Shown piece after piece: positions 1-9,927 of a stretch of 64,000 nt of DNA (positions are counted from its first letter, which is position 1; every line of letters begins with the position of its first letter). The translations under genes were made by a program, and so were the position numbers. Source of the stretch: Corallococcus caeni (lineage in GTDB: Bacteria > Myxococcota > Myxococcia > Myxococcales > Myxococcaceae). The stretch is taken from the NCBI RefSeq assembly GCF_036245865.1, contig NZ_BTTW01000002.1, positions 868,001 through 932,000 on the forward strand. The letters run 5' to 3'. The notes under the pieces are model-generated. The model searched no databases, was not told the origin of the DNA, and saw only the letters and a list, made by a program, of their open reading frames with translations.

Positions 1-3000
1 GTCCACCGGGACATCTCCCCGCAGAACATCCTCATCTCCTACGAAGGGGAGGTGAAGGTCATCGACTTCGGCCTGGCCAAGAGCCGGCTGTCGGCGGCGA
101 AGACGAACCCCAGCATCATCCTGGGCAAGTTCCTCTACATGTCGCCCGAGCAGGCCCGGCACCAGCCGGTGGACCGCCGCAGCGACCTGTACGCGGTGGG
201 CCTGTGCCTCTACGAGCTCATCTCCGGCAAGAACCCCTTCGACGCGCTACCGCCGGGCGAGCTGATGTCCGCGGTGGCGAACCCGAAGGTGGCGCCGCTC
301 GGTGAGGTGGAGCCGCTGACGCCGCCGGCGGTGTCGCAGCTGGTGGCGAAGGCGCTGGCGGTGGAGCCGGCCCAGCGCTTCCAGACGGCGGAGGACTTCC
401 GGGTGCGCCTGCAGGCGTGCCTGATGGAGATCGACACCAGCGCGGGCCCGGAGAGCGTCAGCCGCTTCATGCGCGACCTGTTCTCCTCGGACTACCAGTC
501 CGAGCGCCGCCTGCTGGCGTCCCTGCGCGAGGTGTCGCGCGACATGCGCGCCAGCGGCACGTACGAGTCGCTGGGCGCCGCGCCGCGCCCGACGATGCAG
601 GTGCCCACGCTGCCGGCGAAGACCATCCGCCTGGATGGGCCGGTGGAGCCGCTGTCCTTCCACCCCACGCCCCGCAGCCGCGAGGACGGCGGTGGCGCGC
701 GCGACGACGGGGAGACGCGCCCCGGCGTGATGGTGGACGAGTCCACCCGCCCCGCGTTCCCGGTGGAGGCGCTGGAGGAGGCGGCCCGCGCGAAGATGCG
801 GCCCAGCCCCGCGTCGTCGGAGCCGTCGCTCACGGTGGAGGTCCGCCAGGACGCGATGGAGCGGCCCACCATCCTCGAGGGCCTGCCGGCCATCCGGCTT
901 CCTTCGGACCGCCCGGTGGAGGCGGAGGTCCTGGCCCCGCCGCCCGGCGAGCCCACCGCGCCCCGGGCGGAAGCGCTGCCCTCGGCGGAGGCGCCAGGGG
1001 AGCCCACCGCGCCGCGCGCCACGTCGCTGCCGTACTCCGACCCCGGGCTGGCGTCGCGCGACGCGCCCGTGGTGCCGGACGTGCCGGTGTCGCGGCCGTT
1101 CGCGGACGCGGGCCGGGGGGCGTCGCTGCCCTTCTCGGATTCAGTGGGGCCTCGGGGCGTGCCGCCTGTCGCGGAGCCCCGGTCGTTCGCGCCGCCGCCT
1201 CCGCCCATGGCGGCGATTCCAGCCGTGCGGCCGGCGGATGGACCCGTGCCCGTCGTGCCGGCGGATGCGTCCCGGCCGGTGTCGCCTCCTCCGATGCCGT
1301 CCTTCGACTCCGGGGCGGGGCGGTTCGAGGCGTCGGGTGAGTCACTGCCGTTCATGGAGCCGCCGCCTCCGCCGGACGGCCCGTTCCTCGATGACGAGGG
1401 GCTCCCCGAGAGCGACTACCCGTGGCCGGAGCCCATCCCCGAGGGAGGCCGGGCCGAGCTTCGCGCCGCCGAGGTCCGCATCCCGGAGGGGCAGCGTCCC
1501 ACCGCCGCGATGCCGTCGGTGCCGTCTTCGCGCCCCGGTGTGACGACGCCGTCGAATGGCAGCCGTCCCGCGCCGCCGTCCGCGTTCGACGCGGCCCTCA
1601 CCCCGGAGCCCCTGCCGAGCTTCGAGCCGGTGCGCGCGTCGGAGTCCGCTCGCGGCTTCGATACGCCCCGCGCCGCTGAACCCGCGCGTGCCGCCGAGCC
1701 GCGCATCCCGGAAGGCCAGCGCCCCACCGCCGCGATGCCGTCGGTGCCGTCTTCGCGCCCCGGTGTGACGACGCCGTCGAATGGCAACCGGCCGCTGCCG
1801 GCCTACGCCGCGCCCACCATCCAGGTGCCCTCCATCCAGTCCGGGGCCTCGCGCTCCACCGACTTCGATGAGGAGCCGCTGGTGGGCTCCGAGCCGCTCG
1901 ACCCGGGTCCCGCTCCCCGGCCCACGATGCAGGACACGCGGCCGTCGGAGGAGCTGGTCTCGGTGGATCCGCGCGCCCTGGAGGTGGACTCCAGCGTGCC
2001 GTACATCTCCGCGGATCCGGACGACGTCCTGTCCGCGCGCGAGGGCGACGCGGACACGCACCCGCGCATCCCCATGCCCCGCGCCCCGCGCCGCGAGGAG
2101 CCCCAGCCCCGCGTGATGCTGGACGAGGCCGCGCTGCGCGAGCCTTCCTCATCCTCCAGCAAGCGCGAGCCCGACACCGGTCCGGCCCGGGGCCGCACGG
2201 GGTCTCGCCGCGCCGTGCGCGGTTCGTCGCCTGGCACGCCGCCTGCGCGCTCCAGCACCGCGTCGAGCATGCGCGCCGTGGCTCCCGCCCGCGCCCCCGC
2301 GCCCGCCGTGGATCCGGACGAGTCCTCCACCTCGCGCTCGTCGCGCGACGACTCGACCCGGCGCAAGGCGATGCCCGTGCGGCCGGAGGCCTCGGAGCCG
2401 CCCCGTGCCGCGCGGCGTGAGCCCGCGCCGGTGCGCAAGGGCGGCGCGCTGCGCTCCGTGCTGGTGTTCACGCTGCTGCTGGTCGTGGCGCTGTCCATCG
2501 TGGGCGCGGGGCTCTACTTCGTCCCCGAGCTGCGCGTGGCCGTGGGCCTGGAGCAGTCGCGGACGTCGAAGCCGCCTCCGCCCACGCCGGTGCGTCCGTC
2601 CACTCCCGCCGCGGCCCAGAACACGCCGCCCGCCAAGGAGGTGGCCGCGACGCAGGCTGAGGCCACGCCGCCGCCCGCCAGGGAGGAGGCCGCGACGCAG
2701 GCCGAGGCCACGCCGCCGCCCGCCGAGCCCGCTCCGGCCGTGGCTCCCGCCGTGGCTCCGACGCTGAACTCGGATGACCTGCTCGCTCCGGATGAGCCGA
2801 CGGAGGCGGCCGCCGCTCCCACTCCCGCGGCGAAGAAGGCGGTCCCGTCACGCCCGGGCAAGCGCCCCGCCCCGGTCCGCGCCCCCGCCAAGGAGGGCGG
2901 TGCGACCACGGAGCTGGAGCGGGAATGGGCGGCGACGAAGGCCCTCTTCCTGACGCTCGAGAGCAATCACGGCTGCGGCGCCATGGGGCTGACCTGCAAC

Positions 3001-3114
3001 GTCTACGGGACGATGGTGGAGGACTTCAACCAGGGCGGCAGCAAGACGCCGACCCTCAAGCAGGTGAAGCTCCTGCACCAGCAGCTCCGGGACGTGAAGC
3101 GCCGTCAGGAGTAG
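1..3114 (+). CDS. Ser/Thr protein kinase, C-terminal part (5' end outside window)
   Basis: The reading frame is open from base 1 and begins inside the catalytic loop of a Hanks-type kinase: VHRDISPQN with catalytic Asp and Asn, then IDFG (Mg site) and SPEQ of the activation segment. The kinase domain ends near window residue 125. A Pro/Ala-rich linker of about 690 residues follows, then one membrane helix near residues 820-842 (bases about 2455-2525), then a periplasmic tail of about 195 residues containing two cysteines (CGAMGLTC). The layout, cytoplasmic kinase, one helix and an outer tail, is typical of myxobacterial receptor kinases. The linker contains an 89-bp direct repeat and a 45-bp tandem repeat. 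The N-lobe is missing only because the window starts here; substrates are unknown. Confidence 0.93.
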   Translation, partial: VHRDISPQNILISYEGEVKVIDFGLAKSRLSAAKTNPSIILGKFLYMSPEQARHQPVDRRSDLYAVGLCLYELISGKNPFDALPPGELMSAVANPKVAPLGEVEPLTPPAVSQLVAKALAVEPAQRFQTAEDFRVRLQACLMEIDTSAGPESVSRFMRDLFSSDYQSERRLLASLREVSRDMRASGTYESLGAAPRPTMQVPTLPAKTIRLDGPVEPLSFHPTPRSREDGGGARDDGETRPGVMVDESTRPAFPVEALEEAARAKMRPSPASSEPSLTVEVRQDAMERPTILEGLPAIRLPSDRPVEAEVLAPPPGEPTAPRAEALPSAEAPGEPTAPRATSLPYSDPGLASRDAPVVPDVPVSRPFADAGRGASLPFSDSVGPRGVPPVAEPRSFAPPPPPMAAIPAVRPADGPVPVVPADASRPVSPPPMPSFDSGAGRFEASGESLPFMEPPPPPDGPFLDDEGLPESDYPWPEPIPEGGRAELRAAEVRIPEGQRPTAAMPSVPSSRPGVTTPSNGSRPAPPSAFDAALTPEPLPSFEPVRASESARGFDTPRAAEPARAAEPRIPEGQRPTAAMPSVPSSRPGVTTPSNGNRPLPAYAAPTIQVPSIQSGASRSTDFDEEPLVGSEPLDPGPAPRPTMQDTRPSEELVSVDPRALEVDSSVPYISADPDDVLSAREGDADTHPRIPMPRAPRREEPQPRVMLDEAALREPSSSSSKREPDTGPARGRTGSRRAVRGSSPGTPPARSSTASSMRAVAPARAPAPAVDPDESSTSRSSRDDSTRRKAMPVRPEASEPPRAARREPAPVRKGGALRSVLVFTLLLVVALSIVGAGLYFVPELRVAVGLEQSRTSKPPPPTPVRPSTPAAAQNTPPAKEVAATQAEATPPPAREEAATQAEATPPPAEPAPAVAPAVAPTLNSDDLLAPDEPTEAAAAPTPAAKKAVPSRPGKRPAPVRAPAKEGGATTELEREWAATKALFLTLESNHGCGAMGLTCNVYGTMVEDFNQGGSKTPTLKQVKLLHQQLRDVKRRQE
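1477..1565 (+). repeat. 89-bp direct repeat, copy 1, inside kinase gene
   Basis: Encodes RIPEGQRPTAAMPSVPSS and onward to the Asn-Gly-Ser-Arg stretch. It is nearly identical at the DNA level to copy 2 at 1702-1790; I see about four differing bases. Both copies keep the kinase reading frame. Confidence 0.9.
1702..1790 (+). repeat. 89-bp direct repeat, copy 2, inside kinase gene
   Basis: Second copy of the repeat at 1477-1565, starting 225 bp later. The near-identity, including third codon positions, suggests a recent duplication or gene conversion within the linker. Confidence 0.9.
2632..2721 (+). repeat. 45-bp tandem repeat (2 units) in kinase linker
   Basis: Two units, 2632-2676 and 2677-2721, encode AKEVAATQAEATPPP and AREEAATQAEATPPP. 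They lie just outside the membrane helix, in the presumed periplasmic stalk. Confidence 0.85.
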
Positions 3115-3132
3115 CGCCCCCGAAAGGGCGCT
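3113..3132. terminator. hairpin between convergent genes
   Basis: A 7-bp perfect stem, AGCGCCC and GGGCGCT, with a 6-base loop starts within the kinase stop codon. It lies between the convergent kinase gene and the lipoprotein gene. There is no T-tract, so termination is only inferred. Confidence 0.4.
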
Positions 3133-3148
3133 CCCCACGCGGTCGCGC

Positions 3149-3631
3149 CTAACGCCGCGTGCCCGCGTCGCGCGTCGTGCCCGCGTCCATCATCCCCGTG
3201 CCCGCGTCGCGCGTCGTGCCCGCGTCCATCATCCCCGTGCCCGCGTCGCGGCCGGAGCCGCCGGTGCCCTCCGAGGACGCCGTGCCCTGGTAGCTCTCCG
3301 CGAGCCCCGTCCCCAGCTCCCGGTTGCCGCCGGTCTGCTGGCCGGAGCGGTTCGCGGCCTCGCCCTCCATGCTGTTGGGGGCCGAGGTGCCGCCACCCAG
3401 CGCGGCCTTGCTGTCGCTGTTGTAGGGCTTGCCGCCGCCCTCGTTGGAGGGATGGCCCAGGTTGCTGCCAGCCGGCTCACCGGCCGGCGCCGGCTGGGAG
3501 CGGTGCTGGAGCTGAACGGGGTCCTGGAACCCCTGGGGGCCTCTCGAGGACTGTTCGCTGTTGCAGCCCCAGGCTCCGAAGGCACCACCCACCAGCAGTC
3601 CCAGCCCCACCGCGCGCTTGAAGCCCTTCAT
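3149..3631 (-). CDS. putative lipoprotein with DAGTGMM repeats
   Basis: About 160 residues. The N-terminus (MKGFKRAVGLGLLVGG) is a lipoprotein-type signal with a candidate lipidated Cys at residue 23. The motif AWGC has Trp at -2, so it is not a textbook lipobox. I chose the ATG at 3631 over an upstream start at 3655 because GAGGGGGAAACC sits directly before it. The mature part is low in complexity (Gly, Ser, Asn, Gln), and the C-terminus has two copies of DAGTGMMDAGTTR plus a partial third, matching a 39-bp DNA tandem repeat. No enzymatic domain is recognised. It was probably exported and anchored in the envelope; its function is unknown. Confidence 0.7.
   Translation of the reverse strand: MKGFKRAVGLGLLVGGAFGAWGCNSEQSSRGPQGFQDPVQLQHRSQPAPAGEPAGSNLGHPSNEGGGKPYNSDSKAALGGGTSAPNSMEGEAANRSGQQTGGNRELGTGLAESYQGTASSEGTGGSGRDAGTGMMDAGTTRDAGTGMMDAGTTRDAGTRR
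3159..3250 (-). repeat. 39-bp tandem repeat at 3' end of lipoprotein gene
   Basis: Units at 3159-3197 and 3198-3236 look identical; a partial third runs from 3237 to about 3250. They encode the repeats of the 13-residue unit starting DAGTGMM. Identity at synonymous sites suggests recent slippage. Confidence 0.85.
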
Positions 3632-3835
3632 GGTTTCCCCCTCTGGCGCGAGCACCTCCGCGCCTGTCCGTCCCGGAAGTTAGGGCCGACGCTTCCCGGG
3701 GCCACCCACCCCAGCAGCTGCCTGCCTGCTCGCCCGCCGGGCTCCAGGACGTGCCCGTGTTGACAAGACTGTCGTCCAGGCGGGAAACACGGAGCGCGCG
3801 GGATTCCTACGCCGTGCGTCTCCCCCCGAGGTCGC

Positions 3836-6061
3836 ATGGTTCGCTACGCCCTCGCCATCTTCACCAGCGCCTTCCTGCTCTTTGGCGTCCAGCCTCTGGC
3901 GGGCCGCTACGCGCTGCCGTGGTACGGCGGCACGCCCGCGGTGTGGACGGCGTGCATGCTGTTCTTCCAGGCCGTGCTGCTCGCGGGCTACGCCTACGCG
4001 CACGCGGTGGCGTCCCGGCTGCGCCCGCGCGCGCAGGCCTTCCTGCACCTGGGCCTGCTGGTGGTGGCGCTGGGCGCGCTCGTGGCGCGGGCCTCGTGGA
4101 CGGGCTCGCCGCTGGCGCCGGGGGACGGCTGGCGCCCGGTGGATGATCACCTGCCCGTGCTCCGGCTGATGCGGATGCTGGCCGCCACGCTGGGCCTGCC
4201 CTTCTTCGTGCTCAGCACCACCGGCCCGCTGCTCCAGTCGTGGTTCGCCCGCGCGCGGCCGGAGCGCTCGCCGTACGTGCTCTACGCGCTCTCCAACGCG
4301 GGCTCGCTGCTGGCGCTCCTGGGCTACCCGTTCCTCGTGGAGCCCTGGGTGGGCCGGAGCGCGCAGGCGTGGGGCTGGGCCGCGGGCTTCGTCCTCTTCG
4401 TCCTCTGCGTCCTGGCCTGCGCTCGCGACCTGCTGCGCCGCGCGCCAGCGGCCAACGCCCCCGACGCCGCCCCGAACCCCCTCGGGGCCTCCGCCGGGGC
4501 TCTTTCCGAGGCTCCCGAAGAAGCGCCGCGCCCGGGCGTGGGCCGCACGCTGACGTGGCTGGCGCTGAGCACGTGCGCGTCGGTGCTGCTGCTGGCCACG
4601 ACGAACAAGCTGTCCCAGGACGTGGCGGCGGGCCCTTTCCTGTGGGTGATGCCGCTCGCCGTGTACCTGGTCACCTTCATCCTGGCCTTCTCGCGCGAGT
4701 CCCTCTACGCGCGCACGCCGTACTCGGTGGCGCTCATCGCCTCCGTGGTGCTGGTGACGTACGCGCACAAGGAGGGCCCCGCGCTGGGCCTGGGGTGGCA
4801 GGTGCTCTTCCACGCGTCCGCCCTCTTCACGGGCGCCATGGTGTGCCACGGCGAGCTGTACCGGCGCCGCCCGGCCCCGCGCTACCTGAGCGCCTTCTAC
4901 CTCTGGGTGTCCGTGGGCGGCGTGCTGGGCGGCGTGTTCGTCAACCTGGTGGCGCCCGCCCTCTTCAACACCTACTGGGAGCACCCGCTGGCCCTGGCCG
5001 CGTGCTGCGCGGTGGCCTTCGCGGGGCTGATGCGCCGGCCGAAGGAGGAGACGGTGGTGGTGCGCACGCAGCGCCTGCTGCGCGGGGCGATGCTGGTGGG
5101 CGTGGCAATGCACCTGCCGCTGCTCGTCGCCTCGGACCAGGCTCGCGTGCGCTTCGCCGCGCGCAACTTCTTCGGCGTGGTGCGCGTGCTGGAGCTGTCT
5201 CCGGAGGACCCGAAGCAGCACCAGTTCGCCCTGCGCCACGGCGCCATCACGCACGGCTGGCAGTACATCCGCCCGGAGCGCCGCAACCTCCCTTCCGCGT
5301 ATTACACGCCGGACAGCGGCCTGGGGCTCGCGCTCACGGAGCAGCGCCGGTGGCGCCAGGCCCAGGGGCTGCCCACCGGCCTGCACGTGGGCATGCTGGG
5401 GCTGGGCGTGGGCAACAGCGCCGCGCTCCTGGTGGCCGGGGACGACGTGCGCTTCTACGAAATCAACCCCGTCATCATCGACCTCGCGCGGGGGAAGGGC
5501 GGCTTCTTCAGCACGCTGACGGACACGCCCGCGCGCGTGGAGGTCGTCGAGGGCGACGCGCGCATCTCGCTGGAGCGGGAGCTGGAGCACGGCTCGCGGA
5601 AGTTCGACGTGCTGGCGCTGGACGTCTTCAGCTCGGATGCCATCCCGGTGCACCTGCTGACGCGCGAGGCGGTGGCGCTCTACCTCCAGCACCTGGCGCC
5701 GCACGGGGTGCTGGCGCTGCACATCAGCAACCAGCACCTGGACCTGGTGCCCATCAGCCTGGCGCACGCGCGGGCCTCCGGCCTGGCCGCGGCGCTCGTC
5801 ACGGTGGACAGTCAGGGCGACACGGTGTCGAGCTCGTGGATGCTGCTGAGTCCGGAGCCGGAGTTCTTCTGGGGCGCCACCTTCAACGGGAGCCGCGCGC
5901 ACGTGCGCCGGCTGGGGCTGCGCGGCGAGCCCGCCTACGTCTGGACGGACGAGCGCAGCAGTGTGCTCCAGGCCCTGCGCCCCAGGGCCCAGGGCCGCGC
6001 CGCGGCGGACCCGAACGTCATGGACGCGCCCGCGCCGGTGGCCCGGCCCTCGGCGCCCTGA
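3836..6061 (+). CDS. fused membrane/spermidine-synthase-like protein
   Basis: 741 residues. The N-terminal ~430 residues hold many hydrophobic helices, beginning ALAIFTSAFLLFGVQPLAG. The C-terminal part is a class I SAM-fold domain of the spermidine synthase type: GMLGLGVGNSAALL (SAM/dcSAM glycine loop), FYEIN (acidic ribose-binding residue), VEGDARISL, and LALDVFSSDAIP. This matches the family annotated as fused MFS/spermidine synthase, whose substrates are mostly unknown; polyamine synthesis is not proven. The ATG has GAGG five to six bases upstream. A TTGACA box lies at 3758-3763 but has no convincing -10 partner. The gene stands alone, divergent from the lipoprotein gene and convergent with the DUF1275 gene. 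Confidence 0.85.
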   Translation: MVRYALAIFTSAFLLFGVQPLAGRYALPWYGGTPAVWTACMLFFQAVLLAGYAYAHAVASRLRPRAQAFLHLGLLVVALGALVARASWTGSPLAPGDGWRPVDDHLPVLRLMRMLAATLGLPFFVLSTTGPLLQSWFARARPERSPYVLYALSNAGSLLALLGYPFLVEPWVGRSAQAWGWAAGFVLFVLCVLACARDLLRRAPAANAPDAAPNPLGASAGALSEAPEEAPRPGVGRTLTWLALSTCASVLLLATTNKLSQDVAAGPFLWVMPLAVYLVTFILAFSRESLYARTPYSVALIASVVLVTYAHKEGPALGLGWQVLFHASALFTGAMVCHGELYRRRPAPRYLSAFYLWVSVGGVLGGVFVNLVAPALFNTYWEHPLALAACCAVAFAGLMRRPKEETVVVRTQRLLRGAMLVGVAMHLPLLVASDQARVRFAARNFFGVVRVLELSPEDPKQHQFALRHGAITHGWQYIRPERRNLPSAYYTPDSGLGLALTEQRRWRQAQGLPTGLHVGMLGLGVGNSAALLVAGDDVRFYEINPVIIDLARGKGGFFSTLTDTPARVEVVEGDARISLERELEHGSRKFDVLALDVFSSDAIPVHLLTREAVALYLQHLAPHGVLALHISNQHLDLVPISLAHARASGLAAALVTVDSQGDTVSSSWMLLSPEPEFFWGATFNGSRAHVRRLGLRGEPAYVWTDERSSVLQALRPRAQGRAAADPNVMDAPAPVARPSAP

Positions 6062-6076
6062 CGCACGCGGCGCGCG

Positions 6077-6847
6077 TCAGTGGCCCGGCGCGGCGGGGGA
6101 CGCCGCGGGCTTGATGTTCATCCGCACGTCCAGCGCGGCCAGCACGCCCAGCACCGCGCACGGCAGCAGCAGCGTCACCGCCCCGTGGCGCAGGAACAGG
6201 TACGGGCCCAGCGCGGAGCCCGCGAGGAACGCCAGCGCCAGCCCCAGGTGCAGCCGCGTGCGCTCGAACTGCACGGCGGAGGGCAGGTCCCTCACGCGGC
6301 GCCACAGCCCTGGCGCGCCTTCTCCCCGGACGCCGTCGCGCACCCACGCCAGCATCTGCACCAGCTGGATGCCGATGTCCGTGAGCAGCCCCGTCACGTG
6401 CGTGGTGCGCACCACCGCGCCGGACACCCGTGTGACGAGCGCGTTCTGCAGCCCCATGGCGAAGGCGATGCCCCAGAGCAGCGCCGGCGCGCGCGTGCCC
6501 GGCATGGACGCCATGCCCAGGCCCACGCCGCCCAGCACGAGCGCCTCCACCAGCAGCGCGGCCACGTGCCGTCCTCGCGTGCGGTGCCGGGAGGCGTCCA
6601 GCAGCCCCGTCGCGCAGAAGGCCCCGGCGACGAACAGCCCCATCAGCTGCGCGGGCAGCCGCGCCGTGTCCCAGCGGCCCTGGGCCAGGGACTCGCCCAG
6701 CGTGGCCATGTTGCCGGACATGTGGGACGCGTGCGCGCCCAGCGCCACGAACCCCACGGCGTTGACCGCGCCGGCCACGGAGGACAGCAGCACGGCGAGG
6801 CGGGAGTAGGCACGGCGGGACTGGGGCGACGACTGGGCACTGAACAT
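6077..6847 (-). CDS. DUF1275 (YoaK-type) membrane protein
   Basis: 256 residues, mostly transmembrane. Family-type features are the early GAVNAVGFVALG stretch, SHMSGN and RTTHVTGLLTDIG. The start is the ATG giving MFSAQSS; a longer frame to 6925 would add a Pro/Gly-rich, non-hydrophobic extension with no support. It is the last of three minus-strand genes (mannosyltransferase, HIT protein, this gene), with a 105-base gap after the HIT gene. DUF1275 proteins are predicted inner-membrane transport or regulatory proteins without an assigned substrate. Confidence 0.85.
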   Translation of the reverse strand: MFSAQSSPQSRRAYSRLAVLLSSVAGAVNAVGFVALGAHASHMSGNMATLGESLAQGRWDTARLPAQLMGLFVAGAFCATGLLDASRHRTRGRHVAALLVEALVLGGVGLGMASMPGTRAPALLWGIAFAMGLQNALVTRVSGAVVRTTHVTGLLTDIGIQLVQMLAWVRDGVRGEGAPGLWRRVRDLPSAVQFERTRLHLGLALAFLAGSALGPYLFLRHGAVTLLLPCAVLGVLAALDVRMNIKPAASPAAPGH

Positions 6848-6952
6848 GACGGGCGGGCCCGCCCGGGAAGAGGGGCGGGCCACGCGCCCGGGAACGCTAG
6901 CACCGGGCGCCCCGGGCGTGGGCACCGCCCAGGGGCGGACGGCGGGGAACGG

Positions 6953-7303
6953 CTAGCCCGGCGGCCAGTGCAGGGGGCGGCCCGCGAGCAGGTGCAGGTG
7001 GATGTGGAACACCGTCTGGCCCGCGTCGCGCTGGGTGTTCATCACCACCCGGTAGCCCGTGTCCGCGAAGCCCCGCTCGCGCGCCAGCTTCGCCGCGCCG
7101 ATGTAGAGGCTGCCCACCACCTCCCGGTCCTCCGCCGTGAGGTCGTTCACCGTGGGGATGTGCCTGCGCGGGATGAACAGCACGTGGGTGGGGGCCTGGG
7201 GGTTGATGTCCTCGAAGGCCAGGCAGTCCTCGTCCTGGTAGACGACCTTCGCCGGGATGAGGCCATCGCGAATCTTGCAGAAGAGGCAGTCGGATTCGGG
7301 CAT
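6953..7303 (-). CDS. HIT family hydrolase
   Basis: 116 residues, the usual length for a bacterial histidine-triad protein. It has N-terminal CLFCKI, the nucleotide-binding region HVLFIPRRHIPTVNDL, and the catalytic triad HIHLHLL near residues 100-106. HIT enzymes hydrolyse nucleoside phosphoramidates or related mononucleotide derivatives in the cytoplasm. The gene lies 62 bases after the mannosyltransferase gene in the same direction and may be co-transcribed; there is no obvious functional link. The family call is firm, the substrate is not. Confidence 0.93.
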   Translation of the reverse strand: MPESDCLFCKIRDGLIPAKVVYQDEDCLAFEDINPQAPTHVLFIPRRHIPTVNDLTAEDREVVGSLYIGAAKLARERGFADTGYRVVMNTQRDAGQTVFHIHLHLLAGRPLHWPPG

Positions 7304-7365
7304 GGCCCTGGCTTACCAACCCCCCGGTGGAGCAGGAAGGGCCTTCTGGCCCCGGACTGTCCCCC

Positions 7366-8913
7366 TCAGGGCAGTCGCCACGAATAGCCGGGGTCCGGCG
7401 TGCAGCCCGCGATGGGCAGCTTCACCAGCACCCGCGAGCCCTCCCGGGCCACCGCCGTCCCCGCGCCCTCGTAGCCCGCCAGGGTGACGACGTGGCTGAA
7501 GCGGTTGGAGCCCCGGCCGGGGCCGTTGTGGGGATACAGCGGCACCTTCCGGTGGAAGTAGCTGTAGCCCCCCGTCCACGCCTGGTGGACCGTCTCCACC
7601 TTCAGGCCGCACACGTCGTCGCGCCTTCCCGCGGCCTCCAGCAGCCGGTTGACCGGACCCTGGTCGTCCCACGCGCTGTCCTGGGGGCGCACGCGTTCGT
7701 ACTGGCCCAGCTCGCCGAAGGTGAGCGCCCCCGCGTTGGCGCCGGACAGCAGCGCCGCCGCCACCACCGCCACCGTGGCGGTGGCCCGCGCGGGGAAGCC
7801 GCGAAGCACGCGCAGCACCGAGTCCAGCCCCACGCCCGCCAGCGCCGCCAGCAGGGGCAGCACCGGCACCAGGAAGCGCAGCTCCTTGTGCGGCTGGTAC
7901 GCGTGCAGCAGCACGAAGACCGCCGTCAGGAAGGCCAGGCCCCGCGCCCGGGGCAGCGCCAGCAGGGCCAGCGCGCCCACCAGCACGGACAGGCCCGGCA
8001 TCGCCCGGCGCAGGATGCGCGGGTAGTAGTCGAAGGCCTCCGTGCCCCACTGGGCTGCCTTGCCCTGCACCAGGTTGAAGTCCAGGTACACGATGGCGGA
8101 GTGGAACCACCGGCCCCAGGTGAGCTTGTCCAGCAGGCCGAAGGCGAACGCCCACCCGGACAGCACCGCCAGCGCCACGCCCGCCTGACGCCACTGGCGC
8201 CGCGCCAGGAGCACCGCCAGCAGCCCCACGCAGAAGACGCCGTTCTGCAGCCGCAGCAGCACCGCCAGCCCCAGCAGGGACGCCCCCGTCACCAGGGCCC
8301 GCCGGGACGCGGAGGCCGGCAGCGCCAGGGCCAGGCCCAGCGCCACCGGCAGCACGGAGGCGTTCTCGCTCATGGCCCGGGGGGCGAAGTACAGGGGCAC
8401 CGACGCCAGCGCGAACAGCGCCGCCCCGGCGGAGGCCGCCAGGGTGGAGGCCCCGGACGCGCGGGACAGCCGCCACGTGGCCCACGCCGTCGCCGTGCCC
8501 ACCAGGGCGAAGAAGGCCTTCACGAGCCCCAGGTAGCCCGCCGGGTCCGTCAGCCCCACCAGCCGCCCCAGCCCCAGCAGCCCCGCCACCAGCGCCGGCA
8601 GGGCCCAGTTCCGGGCCCCCTCCACGAACTCCCAGGCGACCAGGCCGTAGCCGTAGACCAGGCGGTGGGCGGGCTCCAGGCTCTGGTAGACCTCGTCCGG
8701 CCAGTAGATGCCGTCGTCGTGCAGCGCCCAGTACAGGCGGAAGGCCGCGCCCAGGACGAGCACCCCTCCCAACAGCAGCAGGCCCAGCCGGCGCTCGAAC
8801 GGAGCTTCGGGGGCGGCTTCGGTAGGAGCCCCGGCTTCCGTTGGGACTCCGACCAGCGCTCCGGACCGGGGCTCGGCGGCGGCTGTAGGGGAGGCGGGGG
8901 GGACGGCGGACAC
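7366..8913 (-). CDS. GT22-type (Alg9/PIG-B-like) mannosyltransferase
   Basis: 515 residues, polytopic. After an Ala/Pro-rich N-terminus of about 40 residues and the first helix come YWPDEVYQSLEPAHRLVYG and, in the C-terminal half, HKELRFLVPVLPLL. These match the DE-containing first loop and the HKExRFL motif of GT22 enzymes, which use polyprenyl-phosphate sugars. The likely role is transfer of a mannose-type sugar to a glycolipid or glycan at the membrane; the acceptor is unknown. I chose a GTG start at 8913, with GGAGG 11 bases upstream. The frame stays open far upstream only as a shadow of hprK. The gene diverges from hprK across 48 bases. Confidence 0.82.
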   Translation of the reverse strand: MSAVPPASPTAAAEPRSGALVGVPTEAGAPTEAAPEAPFERRLGLLLLGGVLVLGAAFRLYWALHDDGIYWPDEVYQSLEPAHRLVYGYGLVAWEFVEGARNWALPALVAGLLGLGRLVGLTDPAGYLGLVKAFFALVGTATAWATWRLSRASGASTLAASAGAALFALASVPLYFAPRAMSENASVLPVALGLALALPASASRRALVTGASLLGLAVLLRLQNGVFCVGLLAVLLARRQWRQAGVALAVLSGWAFAFGLLDKLTWGRWFHSAIVYLDFNLVQGKAAQWGTEAFDYYPRILRRAMPGLSVLVGALALLALPRARGLAFLTAVFVLLHAYQPHKELRFLVPVLPLLAALAGVGLDSVLRVLRGFPARATATVAVVAAALLSGANAGALTFGELGQYERVRPQDSAWDDQGPVNRLLEAAGRRDDVCGLKVETVHQAWTGGYSYFHRKVPLYPHNGPGRGSNRFSHVVTLAGYEGAGTAVAREGSRVLVKLPIAGCTPDPGYSWRLP

Positions 8914-8961
8914 GGTGCGGTTCACCTCCGGAGGCCGGTGGGTGATATCCACGTCCTGACG

Positions 8962-9923
<962 letters not shown>

Positions 9924-9927
<4 letters not shown>

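Noticed and set aside
1441-1790. CRISPR-like repeats
   Set aside because: Only two 89-bp copies in frame inside a protein linker; no short regular spacers.
3758-3763. Perfect TTGACA as promoter of the gene at 3836
   Set aside because: No acceptable -10 hexamer at 15-19 bases; kept only as a remark.
3680-5902. 740-codon open frame on the minus strand
   Set aside because: It is antisense to the spermidine-synthase-like gene, is rich in Arg, His and Gln as third-position shadows are, and has no recognisable domain.
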